Below the pieces are notes generated by a model, which saw nothing but the letters and a program-made list of their open reading frames with translations, was not told the DNA's origin and made no database searches. Below are positions 7,831-16,904 of a stretch of DNA of 64,000 nt, in pieces (within the stretch, counting starts at the first letter, position 1; the number at the start of each line of letters is the position of its first letter). The position numbers and the translations under genes were made by a program. Source of the stretch: an uncultured Eubacteriales bacterium. GTDB taxonomy: Bacteria > Bacillota > Clostridia > Oscillospirales > CAG-272. Location of the stretch: the NCBI GenBank assembly GCA_934402395.1, contig CAKRTQ010000002.1, positions 1 through 64,000 on the forward strand, in the 5' to 3' direction.

Positions 7831-8325
7831 ATGAGCATCTTTTCAAAAAAATCAAAAAACGAAACATCCGGATACGAGGATTCATATGACAACGGCTACT
7901 ATGCCAACGACACCGAGGACTTTCCGAACGAAAGTGCCTTCAACTCTGCCGAAAACGACGCCCCGAATATTGACGACGCTCCCGCCCCCAGAAGAAGCGT
8001 ATCGTCCTACCAGTCGTCCGGTATGTCTTCGGGTTCTGCCTTTGCAATGAAGCTGATAAAGCCCACGAGCTACCAGGAAGCTCCCGCAATCGCCGATTTC
8101 CTTATCAACAGATGCGCTGTTGTGCTCAATCTTGAAGCAGCCAACAAGGAGACCGCTTCAAACCTCATTTATTTCCTTACCGGCGTTTCATATGCCCTCG
8201 GCGGACAGATAAAGAGAGTAGCCGCCAATACCTATATGCTTGCACCGGAGAATATGGAAATCTCCGAAGAAGGTCGCCGCGCAGAGGCGGATGCTACTGC
8301 AGCGACGGACAACTTCCCCGGCTGA
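7831..8325 (+). CDS. sepF: Cell division protein SepF
   Basis: SepF binds FtsZ filaments and anchors them to the membrane in Gram-positive bacteria. The core domain (residues about 72-150: IKPTSYQEAPAIADFLINR, then NLIYFLTGVSYALGG and the KRVAANTYMLAP end) is complete. It follows an acidic, low-complexity N-terminal linker. The N-terminus MSIFSKKSKN would be the membrane-binding segment. GGAGG is 6 bases before the ATG at 7831, so the longer frame from 7804 is rejected. Confidence 0.95.
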   Translation: MSIFSKKSKNETSGYEDSYDNGYYANDTEDFPNESAFNSAENDAPNIDDAPAPRRSVSSYQSSGMSSGSAFAMKLIKPTSYQEAPAIADFLINRCAVVLNLEAANKETASNLIYFLTGVSYALGGQIKRVAANTYMLAPENMEISEEGRRAEADATAATDNFPG

Positions 8326-8338
8326 GCCGCGTTTTCCG

Positions 8339-8367
8339 ACCGCGCCGAGATGTGATTCCGGCGCGGT
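8339..8367 (+). other. GC-rich hairpin between sepF and yggT
   Basis: ACCGCGCC and GGCGCGGT pair across a 13-base loop. There is no T-run after it, so it is more likely an mRNA processing or partial attenuation element than a full terminator. Confidence 0.4.
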
Positions 8368-8423
8368 AGGTTTATTGATACCGACGCCTCACCGGTCATT
8401 CTCTACCAAACCCAAAACGGAGT

Positions 8424-8714
8424 ATGATCTTGGAACTGCTTTTATACCTTACCGTAAAATCCGTCGACATCTTTTTGACAGTGGTCATTTTTGCGATGTT
8501 GGCACGCTCGGTCATGTCTTTATTTATGGTGGACGAGGGCAATATATTTTATGTGCTTGCTTTCACCGTGACCGAACCGTTTGTTTTTCCCGTGCGCAGT
8601 CTCTTCGAGCGCATGGGATGGTTTCAGGGCACGCCTATTGATGTGTCGTTTTTCTGCGCCGCAGTATGTGTTATGCTCGTTCAAACCGCTCTTTCATTCG
8701 TGCCGCTCGGATGA
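8424..8714 (+). CDS. yggT: YggT/YlmG family membrane protein
   Basis: A protein of 96 residues with two hydrophobic helices (about 3-30 and 70-95) joined by the conserved segment with EPFVFPVRSLFERMG. The family lies in the sepF cluster of Firmicutes, Actinobacteria and cyanobacteria and is linked to division or septum organisation. Its biochemical role is not settled. In Bacillus the next gene would be ylmH, which is absent here. Confidence 0.85.
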   Translation: MILELLLYLTVKSVDIFLTVVIFAMLARSVMSLFMVDEGNIFYVLAFTVTEPFVFPVRSLFERMGWFQGTPIDVSFFCAAVCVMLVQTALSFVPLG

Positions 8715-8755
8715 TGCGGCTGATATTTTCAATACGATAAAAACGGAGGTTCTTC

Positions 8756-9772
8756 ATGCCTGTACCGGAATCATTTAAGAAAAAATATTCTCTTTGCGGG
8801 GAGCAATATCCCGCACAGAATGCCGACCGGGCAATTCAGGATCTTTTTGCCTGCATTACACGTCTTCATACCGAAACCGAAGCTGCGAAAGCGCGTGCGC
8901 TCGATGCTGAAGAAAAAGCCCGGAATGCCGCCGCAGAAGCCGAAAGCCTCAAAAGGGCGAACGCGGATCTCGGCGAAGAAATGCGCACTTTGAGATCCGC
9001 CAACGCACGTCTTACGTCAGAAGCCGAGCGGCTTGACAAAAAGCTTGACGACATAGGCGTTACCGTTTCAGCCAATGACAAAAAACTGGCTGAATCATAT
9101 GAAAAACTCTGCACAATGACAGAAAAAGCGGAAAAGCTCTGCACCGAGCTCGGAGCGCGCGCAGAAGCAATGTACCGCGAAATGGATCGCAGGATATGCG
9201 AACTTTGCAATGCCGCCGCAAGCCGCAACGATCCAGCCGTGATTACCATATCGCCCGCAGCGGAAAAGGCTGCGGATACCACCGATGCCGCTGTTCTGCC
9301 CGATGGCAACAACGATGTCACGGACGAAACAGAAGATCAGCCGGCTCCCGAAGAGTTGCCCGATGACGAATTGAGCGAGACCGGTACAGAGAACGACCCC
9401 AACCTGTTTAACGATGCAGACACCGATCAAACTAACGACGCAAGCGACGACGATAATATGATATCCGCACTGAAGCAGGCAATAGAAAACTCAAAAAACG
9501 ATAAAAAAGCTCCGGCAGAGCCGAAAAAAGAAACTGATACGGAACAAGCAGTTTCTTCTTCCGAAGCCGCTTCCGAAATGTCTGATGCCGAAATAAAGGA
9601 TATGCTCGCGGCGATGTATTCGGAGCCGGGGACAGATGATGTCAACGACGATGCGGTGCATGAAGAAAGCGGCAAGACCACCGAAATCGCCGAAAAAACA
9701 CCCGAGAGCAAAAGCGGATTCGGAAATATGAAAAGTTCGCTCGACGCCATACGCCGCAGACTCGGCAAATAA
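8756..9772 (+). CDS. Acidic coiled-coil protein in the divIVA position
   Basis: A protein of 338 residues. A short N-terminal part (residues 1-35, AIQDLFACI) precedes a long Ala/Glu/Lys coiled coil (about 35-145). A very acidic, probably disordered stretch (about 170-325) follows, and the C-terminal basic patch is LDAIRRRLGK. There is no signal peptide or membrane helix. Gene order sepF-yggT-X-ileS-lspA places it where divIVA normally lies, but its N-terminus lacks the GY--DEV pattern of the DivIVA membrane-binding domain. It may replace DivIVA or be a highly diverged form; I infer a structural role at the septum or pole from position only. GGAGG is 6 bases before the ATG. Confidence 0.7.
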   Translation: MPVPESFKKKYSLCGEQYPAQNADRAIQDLFACITRLHTETEAAKARALDAEEKARNAAAEAESLKRANADLGEEMRTLRSANARLTSEAERLDKKLDDIGVTVSANDKKLAESYEKLCTMTEKAEKLCTELGARAEAMYREMDRRICELCNAAASRNDPAVITISPAAEKAADTTDAAVLPDGNNDVTDETEDQPAPEELPDDELSETGTENDPNLFNDADTDQTNDASDDDNMISALKQAIENSKNDKKAPAEPKKETDTEQAVSSSEAASEMSDAEIKDMLAAMYSEPGTDDVNDDAVHEESGKTTEIAEKTPESKSGFGNMKSSLDAIRRRLGK

Positions 9773-9803
9773 TTCCCCGGACAGTAAGAAAGGACAATAG
9801 GAA

Positions 9804-12599
9804 ATGTCTAAGGATTACACAAGCACACTCAACCTTCCCTCAACATCATTTGCGATGCGCGCCAACCTGCCGCAACGCGAACCGGAAATGCTCAAGTACT
9901 GGGATGAGATCGACCTTTACTCGCTCATGCTGAAGCAGAATGAAGGTCACGAGCAGTTCATTCTGCACGATGGTCCTCCCTTCTCCAACGGCGATATTCA
10001 CATGGGCACTGCGATGAACAAGATCCTTAAGGATTTCATCGTTAAATTCAAAGCCATGGAGGGCTACTATGCCCCGTACATTCCCGGTTGGGACAACCAC
10101 GGCATGCCTATTGAAAGTGCCATAATCAAGAAAAACAAGCTCGACCGCAAGAAAATGTCGGTTTCAGAGTTCCGCGATGCCTGCCACAAGTTTGCGCAGG
10201 ATTACATCGACCGCCAGAGAAGCGAGTTTATACGTCTCGGCGTCATCGGAGATTGGCAGCACCCCTATACAACAATGGCTCCCTCCTTCGAGGCACGCGA
10301 GGTGCGCGTTTTTTGCGAGATGTTCAAAAAAGGCTACATCTACAAGGGGCTCAAGCCTGTTTACTGGTGCCCGCACGACGAGACGGCTCTTGCGGAAGCC
10401 GAGATCGAATATAAGGACGATAAATGCACATCAATATATGTAAAGTTCAAGATTCACGATGACAAGGGCAGGCTTGCAGGTATATGCGATCTTTCGCGCA
10501 CCTACTTCATCATATGGACGACAACCACATGGACTTTGCCCGGGAACCTTGCGATCGCGTTGCATCCCGATGAGAAATATGCAGTCCTCCGCGCATCCGA
10601 TGGAAACTTCTATATCACTGCCGAGACACTTGCCGAGCGCACAATGCGCAATGGCGGTGTTGAAAGCTTTGACATCGTATATACTGCGCCCGGACGTGAA
10701 TTTGAATTCATGACCGCATCTCATCCCTTCCTTGACAGAGATTCTGTGATCGTAAACGCCGATTATGTCACAATGGACAGCGGAACCGGCTGCGTTCACA
10801 CCGCTCCCGGCTTCGGTGCCGATGACTTCAACACCTGCAAAAAATACGGTATCGATATAATCGTTCCTGTCGATGACCGCGGATATCAGACAGCGGATGC
10901 AGGAAAATATGCCGGAATGTACTATGAAAAATCCAATGATGCGATACTCGCCGACATGAAAGAAAGCGGTGCCCTGTTCGCAAGCGAGGAAGTTGTCCAC
11001 TCGTACCCGCACTGCTGGAGATGCAAAAATCCGATAATCTTCCGCGCGACCCCTCAATGGTTCTGCTCTGTCGAAGCATTCAAGGACGCCGCCGTGGCTG
11101 CCTGCGCAGATGTGACATGGATGCCCTCATGGGGCGGCGAGCGCATGGTTCAGATGATACGTGAACGCGCCGACTGGTGCATTTCCCGTCAGCGTCACTG
11201 GGGACTTCCCATTCCTGTCTTCTACTGCGAGGAATGCGGCAAGCCTATATGCAACGATGCCAGCATAGACCGCGTTTCAAAGATATTTGCCGAGCGCGGA
11301 TCAAATGCATGGTTCGATCTTGATGTATCCGAGCTTCTCGGCAACGATTTCACCTGTCCGTATTGCGGAGGCAAACACTTTACAAAGGATACAAATACCC
11401 TTGACGGTTGGTTCGACTCAGGCTCAACGCATTTTGCGGTGCTTGAGGGCAACGAAAAGCTCAAATGGCCGGCAGATATGTACCTTGAGGGAGCTGACCA
11501 GTACCGCGGTTGGTTCCAGTCTTCGCTTCTCACCGCCGTCGGTGCCAAACAGCAGGGCGCGCCTTACAAGTCCGTTCTGACGCACGGCTGGGTTGTTGAC
11601 GGCGAGGGCAAGCAGATGCACAAATCGCTCGGAAACGGCGTCTCCCCCGATGACGTGATAAAAAAATACGGCGCAGACCTTGCGCGTCTCTGGGTCGCAT
11701 CCAGCGATTACACCGTTGATGTCCGTTGCTCCGACAACATCTTCAAGCAGCTTTCCGAAGCATACCGTAAAATCCGCAACACGGCACGTATAATTATGGC
11801 AAACCTTGGTGATTTTGATCCGGACCGTGACCTTATGCCGGTTGATAAGCTCCTTGATATCGACCACTGGGCTCTTACACGTCTCAACGCCCTTATCGCA
11901 ACTGCGCGCAACGGATATGACACCTACCAGTTCCATCTTGTTTATCACGCGGTAAATAACTTCTGCACTATCGATATGTCCAAGCTGTATATTGACATAA
12001 CCAAGGATCGCGTTTATGTTGAAAAGAGCGATTCACCTGCACGCCGCTCCGCCCAGAGTGCTATGTACCGTATCATTAACGCTCTTGACCGCATTATCGC
12101 ACCTTTGCTTGCATTCACCGCAGAGGAAATATGGCAGGCTATGCCGCATGCCGCTTCCGACAACAAGACGAGTGTGTACCTCAATGAGCTTCCCTCCCCT
12201 GTTGCCGAATACGAATTTGACGGCGCACAGAAATGGGAAGATCTGTTTGATCTTCGCGATGACATAATGAAAGCCCTGGAGCTTGCCCGCGCAGAAAAGC
12301 GCATAGGAAAATCGCTCGATGCCAAGGTCACGATATATACCCGCGAGCCGGACTACCTGAAGCTTCTCGGTGAATTCACCGAAACCGAGCTTGCTACCGT
12401 ATTTATCACAAGCGGTGCTCATGTTGTTAACGGCGAAGCCCCGGACGGTGCTTTCCGTCCCGATGACGGCAAACAGCTCGGAGTTGTAGTAGAAGCGGCT
12501 GACGGTGAGAAGTGCGACCGTTGCTGGTGCTACTCGACACACGGCGAAAAGACCGAGGACGGCTTTATCTGCGAACGCTGCAAAAAAATTATCGGTTGA
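9804..12599 (+). CDS. ileS: Isoleucyl-tRNA synthetase IleRS
   Basis: Class I synthetase of 931 residues charging tRNA-Ile. The HIGH box is GDIHMGT near residue 65. The KMSKS box appears as KQMHKSLGN near 602, with His replacing the usual first Ser. The editing domain includes WTTTTWTLPGNLAIA and GTGCVHTAPGFGADDF. The C-terminus is a zinc ribbon with two Cys pairs (CDRCWCYS and CERCKK), typical of the bacterial mupirocin-sensitive type. No T-box leader is visible in the 31-base gap before it, so it is probably expressed with the operon. Confidence 0.97.
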   Translation: MSKDYTSTLNLPSTSFAMRANLPQREPEMLKYWDEIDLYSLMLKQNEGHEQFILHDGPPFSNGDIHMGTAMNKILKDFIVKFKAMEGYYAPYIPGWDNHGMPIESAIIKKNKLDRKKMSVSEFRDACHKFAQDYIDRQRSEFIRLGVIGDWQHPYTTMAPSFEAREVRVFCEMFKKGYIYKGLKPVYWCPHDETALAEAEIEYKDDKCTSIYVKFKIHDDKGRLAGICDLSRTYFIIWTTTTWTLPGNLAIALHPDEKYAVLRASDGNFYITAETLAERTMRNGGVESFDIVYTAPGREFEFMTASHPFLDRDSVIVNADYVTMDSGTGCVHTAPGFGADDFNTCKKYGIDIIVPVDDRGYQTADAGKYAGMYYEKSNDAILADMKESGALFASEEVVHSYPHCWRCKNPIIFRATPQWFCSVEAFKDAAVAACADVTWMPSWGGERMVQMIRERADWCISRQRHWGLPIPVFYCEECGKPICNDASIDRVSKIFAERGSNAWFDLDVSELLGNDFTCPYCGGKHFTKDTNTLDGWFDSGSTHFAVLEGNEKLKWPADMYLEGADQYRGWFQSSLLTAVGAKQQGAPYKSVLTHGWVVDGEGKQMHKSLGNGVSPDDVIKKYGADLARLWVASSDYTVDVRCSDNIFKQLSEAYRKIRNTARIIMANLGDFDPDRDLMPVDKLLDIDHWALTRLNALIATARNGYDTYQFHLVYHAVNNFCTIDMSKLYIDITKDRVYVEKSDSPARRSAQSAMYRIINALDRIIAPLLAFTAEEIWQAMPHAASDNKTSVYLNELPSPVAEYEFDGAQKWEDLFDLRDDIMKALELARAEKRIGKSLDAKVTIYTREPDYLKLLGEFTETELATVFITSGAHVVNGEAPDGAFRPDDGKQLGVVVEAADGEKCDRCWCYSTHGEKTEDGFICERCKKIIG

Positions 12600-12690
12600 A
12601 GGAAAAAAGGGGATACCGTATATTGACGTCATCCTCCGCCCACTACGGCTCGGCGCATTGCCGCCGGGCCGTTAATTATTGATCTGCAAA

Positions 12691-13296
12691 ATGCTTATTT
12701 GGTTTATATGCGTAATTGCGCTCGTTTTTATAGATCAGCTATCAAAATGGATCGCGGTAATTAGCCTTGAGGGAAAAACATCCTTCTATCTGATACGCGG
12801 ATTTTTGCGTTTTTCATATGTTGAAAACCGCGGAGCCGCTTTCGGAATGCTCGAAAATAACCGCTGGATCTTTTTGGTGCTTTCAACACTTACAATAGTC
12901 TGTCTTATTGCCTTTATGGTCGTATCAAAGCCGAAAAGCAAGCTTGAACGAGCAGGACTCGCACTGATCCTCGCCGGCGGTATCGGTAATATGATCGACC
13001 GTGTGATTCTCGGATATGTTATCGACTTTATCGATTTCTATACGATCTGGAATTACGTTTTCAATATCGCGGACTCATGCATCTGCATCGGCGTTGCCGT
13101 AATTATCATTTATGTAATAAAACTCAGCGTTGAAGAATACAGATTTTCACGCAGAGTTGCGCGCGAGATCGAAGCCGGCCGGCGTGCAGCGGAAAACAGT
13201 GAACGGACAGCCTGCCGCGCTCCCGGCGATACCCTTAAATCCGATAACGAAAACAACAATGGCGACACAAAAGAAACGCCCGATTCAAAAGAGTGA
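12691..13296 (+). CDS. lspA: Lipoprotein signal peptidase LspA
   Basis: Signal peptidase II, which cleaves prolipoproteins after lipidation; the window encodes several lipoproteins. The motif order is normal: IDQLSKW, NRGAAFGM, GGIGNMIDRV and FNIADSCI, with the two catalytic Asp residues in the last two. Four membrane helices cover residues about 1-145, and an unusual hydrophilic tail of about 50 residues follows. Start uncertain: ATG 12691 has no clear ribosome site, and a TTG four codons upstream (12679) is possible. The gap before it (12600-12690) holds an imperfect GC-rich hairpin near 12645-12674. Confidence 0.93.
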   Translation: MLIWFICVIALVFIDQLSKWIAVISLEGKTSFYLIRGFLRFSYVENRGAAFGMLENNRWIFLVLSTLTIVCLIAFMVVSKPKSKLERAGLALILAGGIGNMIDRVILGYVIDFIDFYTIWNYVFNIADSCICIGVAVIIIYVIKLSVEEYRFSRRVAREIEAGRRAAENSERTACRAPGDTLKSDNENNNGDTKETPDSKE

Positions 13297-13317
13297 AACG
13301 ACTGGACATCTTAAGCC

Positions 13318-14382
13318 ATGGCGTGTGAAAATAACAGCAGCACCTGCACCGGCATGACAGGAGCAGTAAAATTATTATACACGGTATCTCAATGTAATGC
13401 CGGAATGCGTCTTGACGCGTTTCTCGCAGAAGCGTCACCGGACGTCCATGCAGGCGAAAACAGAATCATCAGCCGTTCGGCTGCAGCGAAGCTTTGTGAA
13501 TCCGGGGCTGTCACGGTAAACGGAAAAGCGGCGGTAAAAAAGCTAAAGCTTTGTGCGGGAGATACTGTTGAAGCGTTCATTCCGGCTCCGCGGCCGACAG
13601 AAGCACTGGCGGAGGACATTCCGCTTGATATTGTTTATGAGGATGATGATATCATCGTTGTCAACAAGCCGTCGGGGATGGTGGTTCACCCCGCAGCCGG
13701 AAATACCGAAGGAACGCTTGTGAATGCGCTCCTGGCACATTGCGGTACCGGCCTTTCGGGGATCGGCGGTGTTATAAGACCGGGGATAGTTCACAGAATA
13801 GATAAGGATACATCCGGTCTGCTCGTTGTTGCCAAAAATGACGCTTCGCACACAGCATTGGCTGAAGCGATCAAATGCCACGCGGTGCGGCGCACGTATG
13901 TTGCGCTTGTATGCGGTTCATTCCCCGAAAACAGCGGAACTGTAAATGAACCCATTGGGCGTAACCCTGTCGATCGCAAGAAAATGGCGGTAATACATGA
14001 CCCCGGCGCGCATTCGCGCAACGCGGTAACTCATTGGAATGTTTACGAGCGATATAACGGCGCATCGCTTGTCATCTGCCGTTTAGAGACTGGAAGAACA
14101 CATCAGATACGTGTTCATATGGCTTTTTCAGGGCATCCGGTTCTCGGAGATCCGGTTTACGGAGGCGAAACCGGCTTTGTTTTTTCGCAAAACCGCGCGT
14201 TGATTCATGGTCAATGTCTTCATGCGGCAAGGCTTGAATTCAGCCACCCGCGCACCGGAAAAGAAATGTCTTTTACCGCTCCCTGCCCCGAAGATATGCA
14301 AACACTTATCAACAGACTGCGCGCCTCTGCCGGATACGCAGAACCATTTATTAAAATAGAAAGCTATACAAGGAACACGTGA
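13318..14382 (+). CDS. rluD: RluA/RluD family pseudouridine synthase
   Basis: Large-subunit rRNA pseudouridine synthase of about 354 residues. An S4 RNA-binding domain covers about 20-85 (starting MRLDAFLAEAS). The catalytic motif is GIVHRIDKDTSGLLVVAKN, with the nucleophile Asp162. The end pattern is RLETGRTHQIRVHMAFSGHPVLGD. It corresponds to ylyB, which follows lspA in Bacillus. The first ATG is taken; an alternative is 13354, and neither has a good ribosome site. Confidence 0.93.
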   Translation: MACENNSSTCTGMTGAVKLLYTVSQCNAGMRLDAFLAEASPDVHAGENRIISRSAAAKLCESGAVTVNGKAAVKKLKLCAGDTVEAFIPAPRPTEALAEDIPLDIVYEDDDIIVVNKPSGMVVHPAAGNTEGTLVNALLAHCGTGLSGIGGVIRPGIVHRIDKDTSGLLVVAKNDASHTALAEAIKCHAVRRTYVALVCGSFPENSGTVNEPIGRNPVDRKKMAVIHDPGAHSRNAVTHWNVYERYNGASLVICRLETGRTHQIRVHMAFSGHPVLGDPVYGGETGFVFSQNRALIHGQCLHAARLEFSHPRTGKEMSFTAPCPEDMQTLINRLRASAGYAEPFIKIESYTRNT

Positions 14383-14397
14383 AAGGTACAGGAAACA

Positions 14398-15234
14398 ATG
14401 AAGGACCTCTCAAATATACTGATTCTGACCGATCTTGACGGCACATTTTTCGGCGCAAAGTCGCGGATCATTCAGCGAAATATGGATGCAATAGCACGCT
14501 TCAAGGCAGAGGGAGGGTTATTTTCGGTAGCTACCGGAAGAATGCACCTGAGTCTTGAACATCACATTCCTATGGCGCGCGAACTTGTGAATGCACCCGT
14601 AGTCGTGTGCAACGGAACGTATATGTTCGACTTCCGGAATGACTGCGCATTATGCGAAAACTTTCTCGATACGGAACTGACGATGCGAGCTGTAAAATTC
14701 ATGTTTGATACACTGCCGGGAGTGAGCATAAGGCTATCCGTTCCGGAAGGGTACATGACCTGTCCGCCGGTCTGCCCGATGATGCAGCGCGATCTTGAAA
14801 GCTGCCCACCCGAAAAACGCTATGTTTTGCCCTTGGACGAATGGATGAATTATAAGTGGTATAAGGTCGTTATACGCGACAAGCCCGAAAAGCTCGTCTG
14901 GCTTCGCAATGAGTTGCGTCGCGAAATGGGCGACATTTTTGAAGACAGCATGTCGGGTCCCACTTTTTTTGAGCTGCAGAAAAAGGGCTGCACAAAAGCA
15001 ACCATGATACCCGAGCTGCGCCGCATATGCCACAGCCCTGAGCATCCGGGGCAGCTTAAGATATACGCCGTCGGTGATTACGATAACGATATTGCAATGC
15101 TTAAGGCGGCGGACGTGGGAGTTTGTCCTTCCAACGCTCTTGACGAAGTGAAAAAGATCGCCGATCTCTGCCTCTGTTCAAATGAAGACGGCGTTATTGC
15201 CGATCTTATTGAACACATCGAAGTTGAAAATTAA
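14398..15234 (+). CDS. Cof-type HAD-IIB hydrolase
   Basis: Phosphatase of the haloacid dehalogenase superfamily with a C2B cap. Motif I is LTDLDGTFF with the nucleophile Asp12 and acid/base Asp14. Motif II is in FSVATGRM, and motif IV is YAVGDYDNDIAMLKAADVGV near 222. The length of 278 residues is usual. The substrate is probably a small phosphorylated metabolite but cannot be predicted. Last gene of the operon, followed by a hairpin shared with cotJC. Confidence 0.9.
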   Translation: MKDLSNILILTDLDGTFFGAKSRIIQRNMDAIARFKAEGGLFSVATGRMHLSLEHHIPMARELVNAPVVVCNGTYMFDFRNDCALCENFLDTELTMRAVKFMFDTLPGVSIRLSVPEGYMTCPPVCPMMQRDLESCPPEKRYVLPLDEWMNYKWYKVVIRDKPEKLVWLRNELRREMGDIFEDSMSGPTFFELQKKGCTKATMIPELRRICHSPEHPGQLKIYAVGDYDNDIAMLKAADVGVCPSNALDEVKKIADLCLCSNEDGVIADLIEHIEVEN

Positions 15235-15238
15235 ACAC

Positions 15239-15279
15239 TTTCGGGGGGTGACGTGCCAATGGCGCGCCACCCCCGAAAA
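15239..15279. terminator. Hairpin between convergent HAD and cotJC genes
   Basis: TTTCGGGGGGTG pairs with CACCCCCGAAAA across a GC-containing loop. It lies between converging genes. The T-runs are weak on both sides, so termination efficiency is unclear. Confidence 0.55.
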
Positions 15280-15311
15280 CAGCTAAAAAACAACTGCCTC
15301 CGAAAAGTTAG

Positions 15312-15935
15312 TTACATATTGTTCTGCCTGAACACTCCCTTGGTATCAAAAGAAGGATTGAATGCGTAAAAATTCTTTCCGTCGAGCGAATCCTGAACTG
15401 TGCGCAAGGCATCACCGAAACGCTGATAATGCACGATCTCGCGTTCACGCAAAAAACGTATCGGGTCAAGCACATCGGGATCGTCTGTGAGCCGCAGAAT
15501 GTTGTCATATGTCACCCGCGCCTTTTGCTCTGCCGCCAGATCTTCATTAAGATCAGCTATGGGGTCGCCTTTTACGCCTATGTACTTCATATCATACGGT
15601 ACACCTGCGGCAGATGCGGGGTATATACCGGTCGTGTGATCCACAAAGTAGGCGGCATAAGGACTTGAAAGTATCTCTTCGGGCTTCAGATTTCTCGTAA
15701 GCTGATAAACGATTGCTGCCACCATTTCAATATGCCCCAATTCCTCGGTACCTATATCGGTCAACACGCCTACCGTTTCATTTGACGGCATGGTATAGCG
15801 CTGATTAAGATATCTCATCGATGCGCCAAGCTCGCCGTCCGGTCCTCCGACCTGCGAAATTATCAGTGATGCAAGCGTCGGATTGGGATTTTTTATTTTT
15901 ACGGGGTATTGCAATTTTCTCTCATATAAAAACAT
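15312..15935 (-). CDS. cotJC: Spore coat protein CotJC (manganese-catalase family)
   Basis: A ferritin-like protein of 207 residues related to manganese catalase and deposited in the inner spore coat. The start MFLYERKLQYP, the pattern GGPDGELGASMRYLNQRY, then DIGTEELGHIEMV (metal-binding Glu and His), DLAAEQKARVTYDNI and FLREREIVHYQRFGD give a complete di-metal site. AAGGAGG lies 7 bases before the ATG. It is 12 bases after cotJB. Confidence 0.95.
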   Translation of the reverse strand: MFLYERKLQYPVKIKNPNPTLASLIISQVGGPDGELGASMRYLNQRYTMPSNETVGVLTDIGTEELGHIEMVAAIVYQLTRNLKPEEILSSPYAAYFVDHTTGIYPASAAGVPYDMKYIGVKGDPIADLNEDLAAEQKARVTYDNILRLTDDPDVLDPIRFLREREIVHYQRFGDALRTVQDSLDGKNFYAFNPSFDTKGVFRQNNM

Positions 15936-15947
15936 ATTATCGCCTCC

Positions 15948-16277
15948 TTACGAACCGCAGTACTGCCATGGCCACGGTGAAGTGTTGACACCGCTTGTGA
16001 TCCCGTGCATGGTAAGCGGACCGCACGTTGTCTCGTATTGCGTCATAAGCTCGCTCCTCTCGGTGTTTTTGGCGGCAATATACTCTATCGCATCTCTGCA
16101 ATCGGGATAAACGTCAAGGTACAGTGTAGCATCAAGAATTGCAAAATCTATCTGCCGTATCCTTTCGAACAGCGCGTTGCAATTATAGCTGTTGCCGTTT
16201 TCACGGGCATTAATTCCCGCTCTGCCGCAGTTTCCGCCGGTGCAGGCGGAACGCACCTGCATATATTTGTTATCCAT
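15948..16277 (-). CDS. cotJB: Spore coat protein CotJB
   Basis: A small coat protein that is required for CotJ assembly. The core IRQIDFAILDATLYLDVYPD, the LMTQYETTCGPLT segment and the closing PWPWQYCG match the family. It is 109 residues, longer at the N-terminus than many homologues, with a Cys/Gly-rich start. It overlaps the end of cotJA by eight bases, and the ribosome site GGAGG lies inside the cotJA coding end. Confidence 0.92.
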   Translation of the reverse strand: MDNKYMQVRSACTGGNCGRAGINARENGNSYNCNALFERIRQIDFAILDATLYLDVYPDCRDAIEYIAAKNTERSELMTQYETTCGPLTMHGITSGVNTSPWPWQYCGS

Positions 16278-16584
16278 TACGAACCACGCCTCCTCCTTTA
16301 ACTCCCACGCTCAGCAGCGGAAGGTCAAGTTCCGAAAAAATCGTACCTCGGCAGAGCCCCTTTTCAGGCTCATACAGCCCGGTAAAATTCTGAAGCGGTG
16401 CGTACACCATAGCAAGAGGATGATCGCGAAGCCCCCATTTGCTTCCGGTCGAATCGCCGCATCCGGTGTTTTCCCCCGGCAAGACAGTTCTTTGCCGGAT
16501 ATCGGCATTTACAGCCATTGGGTTTCGCGCTCCGCTCGACATACGCCGAAGTGCTTCTCCTGAATACATATTTCTTTTTTCCAT
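16270..16584 (-). CDS. cotJA: Spore coat-associated protein CotJA
   Basis: The C-terminal half carries the family signature: LAMVYAPLQNFTGLYEPE, then GLCRGTIFSELDLPLLS. The N-terminal 45 residues are poorly conserved, and an internal ATG at 16569 is a possible start. First gene of cotJABC. In the 100 bases before it I see CATATACT, which resembles a mother-cell sigma-E -10 box, but no clear -35, so sporulation control is inferred from the family. Confidence 0.85.
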   Translation of the reverse strand: MEKRNMYSGEALRRMSSGARNPMAVNADIRQRTVLPGENTGCGDSTGSKWGLRDHPLAMVYAPLQNFTGLYEPEKGLCRGTIFSELDLPLLSVGVKGGGVVRNG

Positions 16585-16820
16585 ACATAAAATCGTCAGA
16601 ATATGACATTATCCTTTCCCGGTCGGCTTTACGCCGCCCGATATTCAATAAAAGTATATGCCATATCCGCAAGATTTGTCACATAGTGACGCAAAAAGGC
16701 GGTAAGGAGATCAGTCACTTTGATGTACGACCACCTTAACATTGTTTATTAAAAACGCTTTTTTGCCGAATTTATATTATAGAAAACCAACGCCTGCAAC
16801 TGCGATTTTACGTTTTATTA
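16585..16820. other. Intergenic region between cotJA and the oxidoreductase gene
   Basis: A divergent gap with no gene that I can support. It holds a possible sigma-E-like box near 16650 for cotJA, and beyond it the strong plus-strand promoter listed separately. Confidence 0.4.
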
Positions 16821-16849
16821 TTGACATCGGCTTTTTTAGCGTGTAAAAT
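16821..16849 (+). promoter_or_regulatory. Promoter for the FAD oxidoreductase gene
   Basis: TTGACA, 17 bases, TAAAAT, 55 bases before the chosen start codon. Confidence 0.8.
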
Positions 16850-16904
16850 ATATACGTAAGAAAAATCTGCCTATGGCAGATCTCTGATGAAAGGCTTTTT
16901 TATT

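Noticed and set aside
9095..9768. Minus-strand frames opposite the coiled-coil gene
   Set aside because: Shadow frames of GC-biased coding sequence; the plus frame has a ribosome site and operon context.
12600..12690. Hairpin in the ileS-lspA gap as a terminator
   Set aside because: It is imperfect and without a T-run, and the genes on both sides are co-directional and closely spaced.
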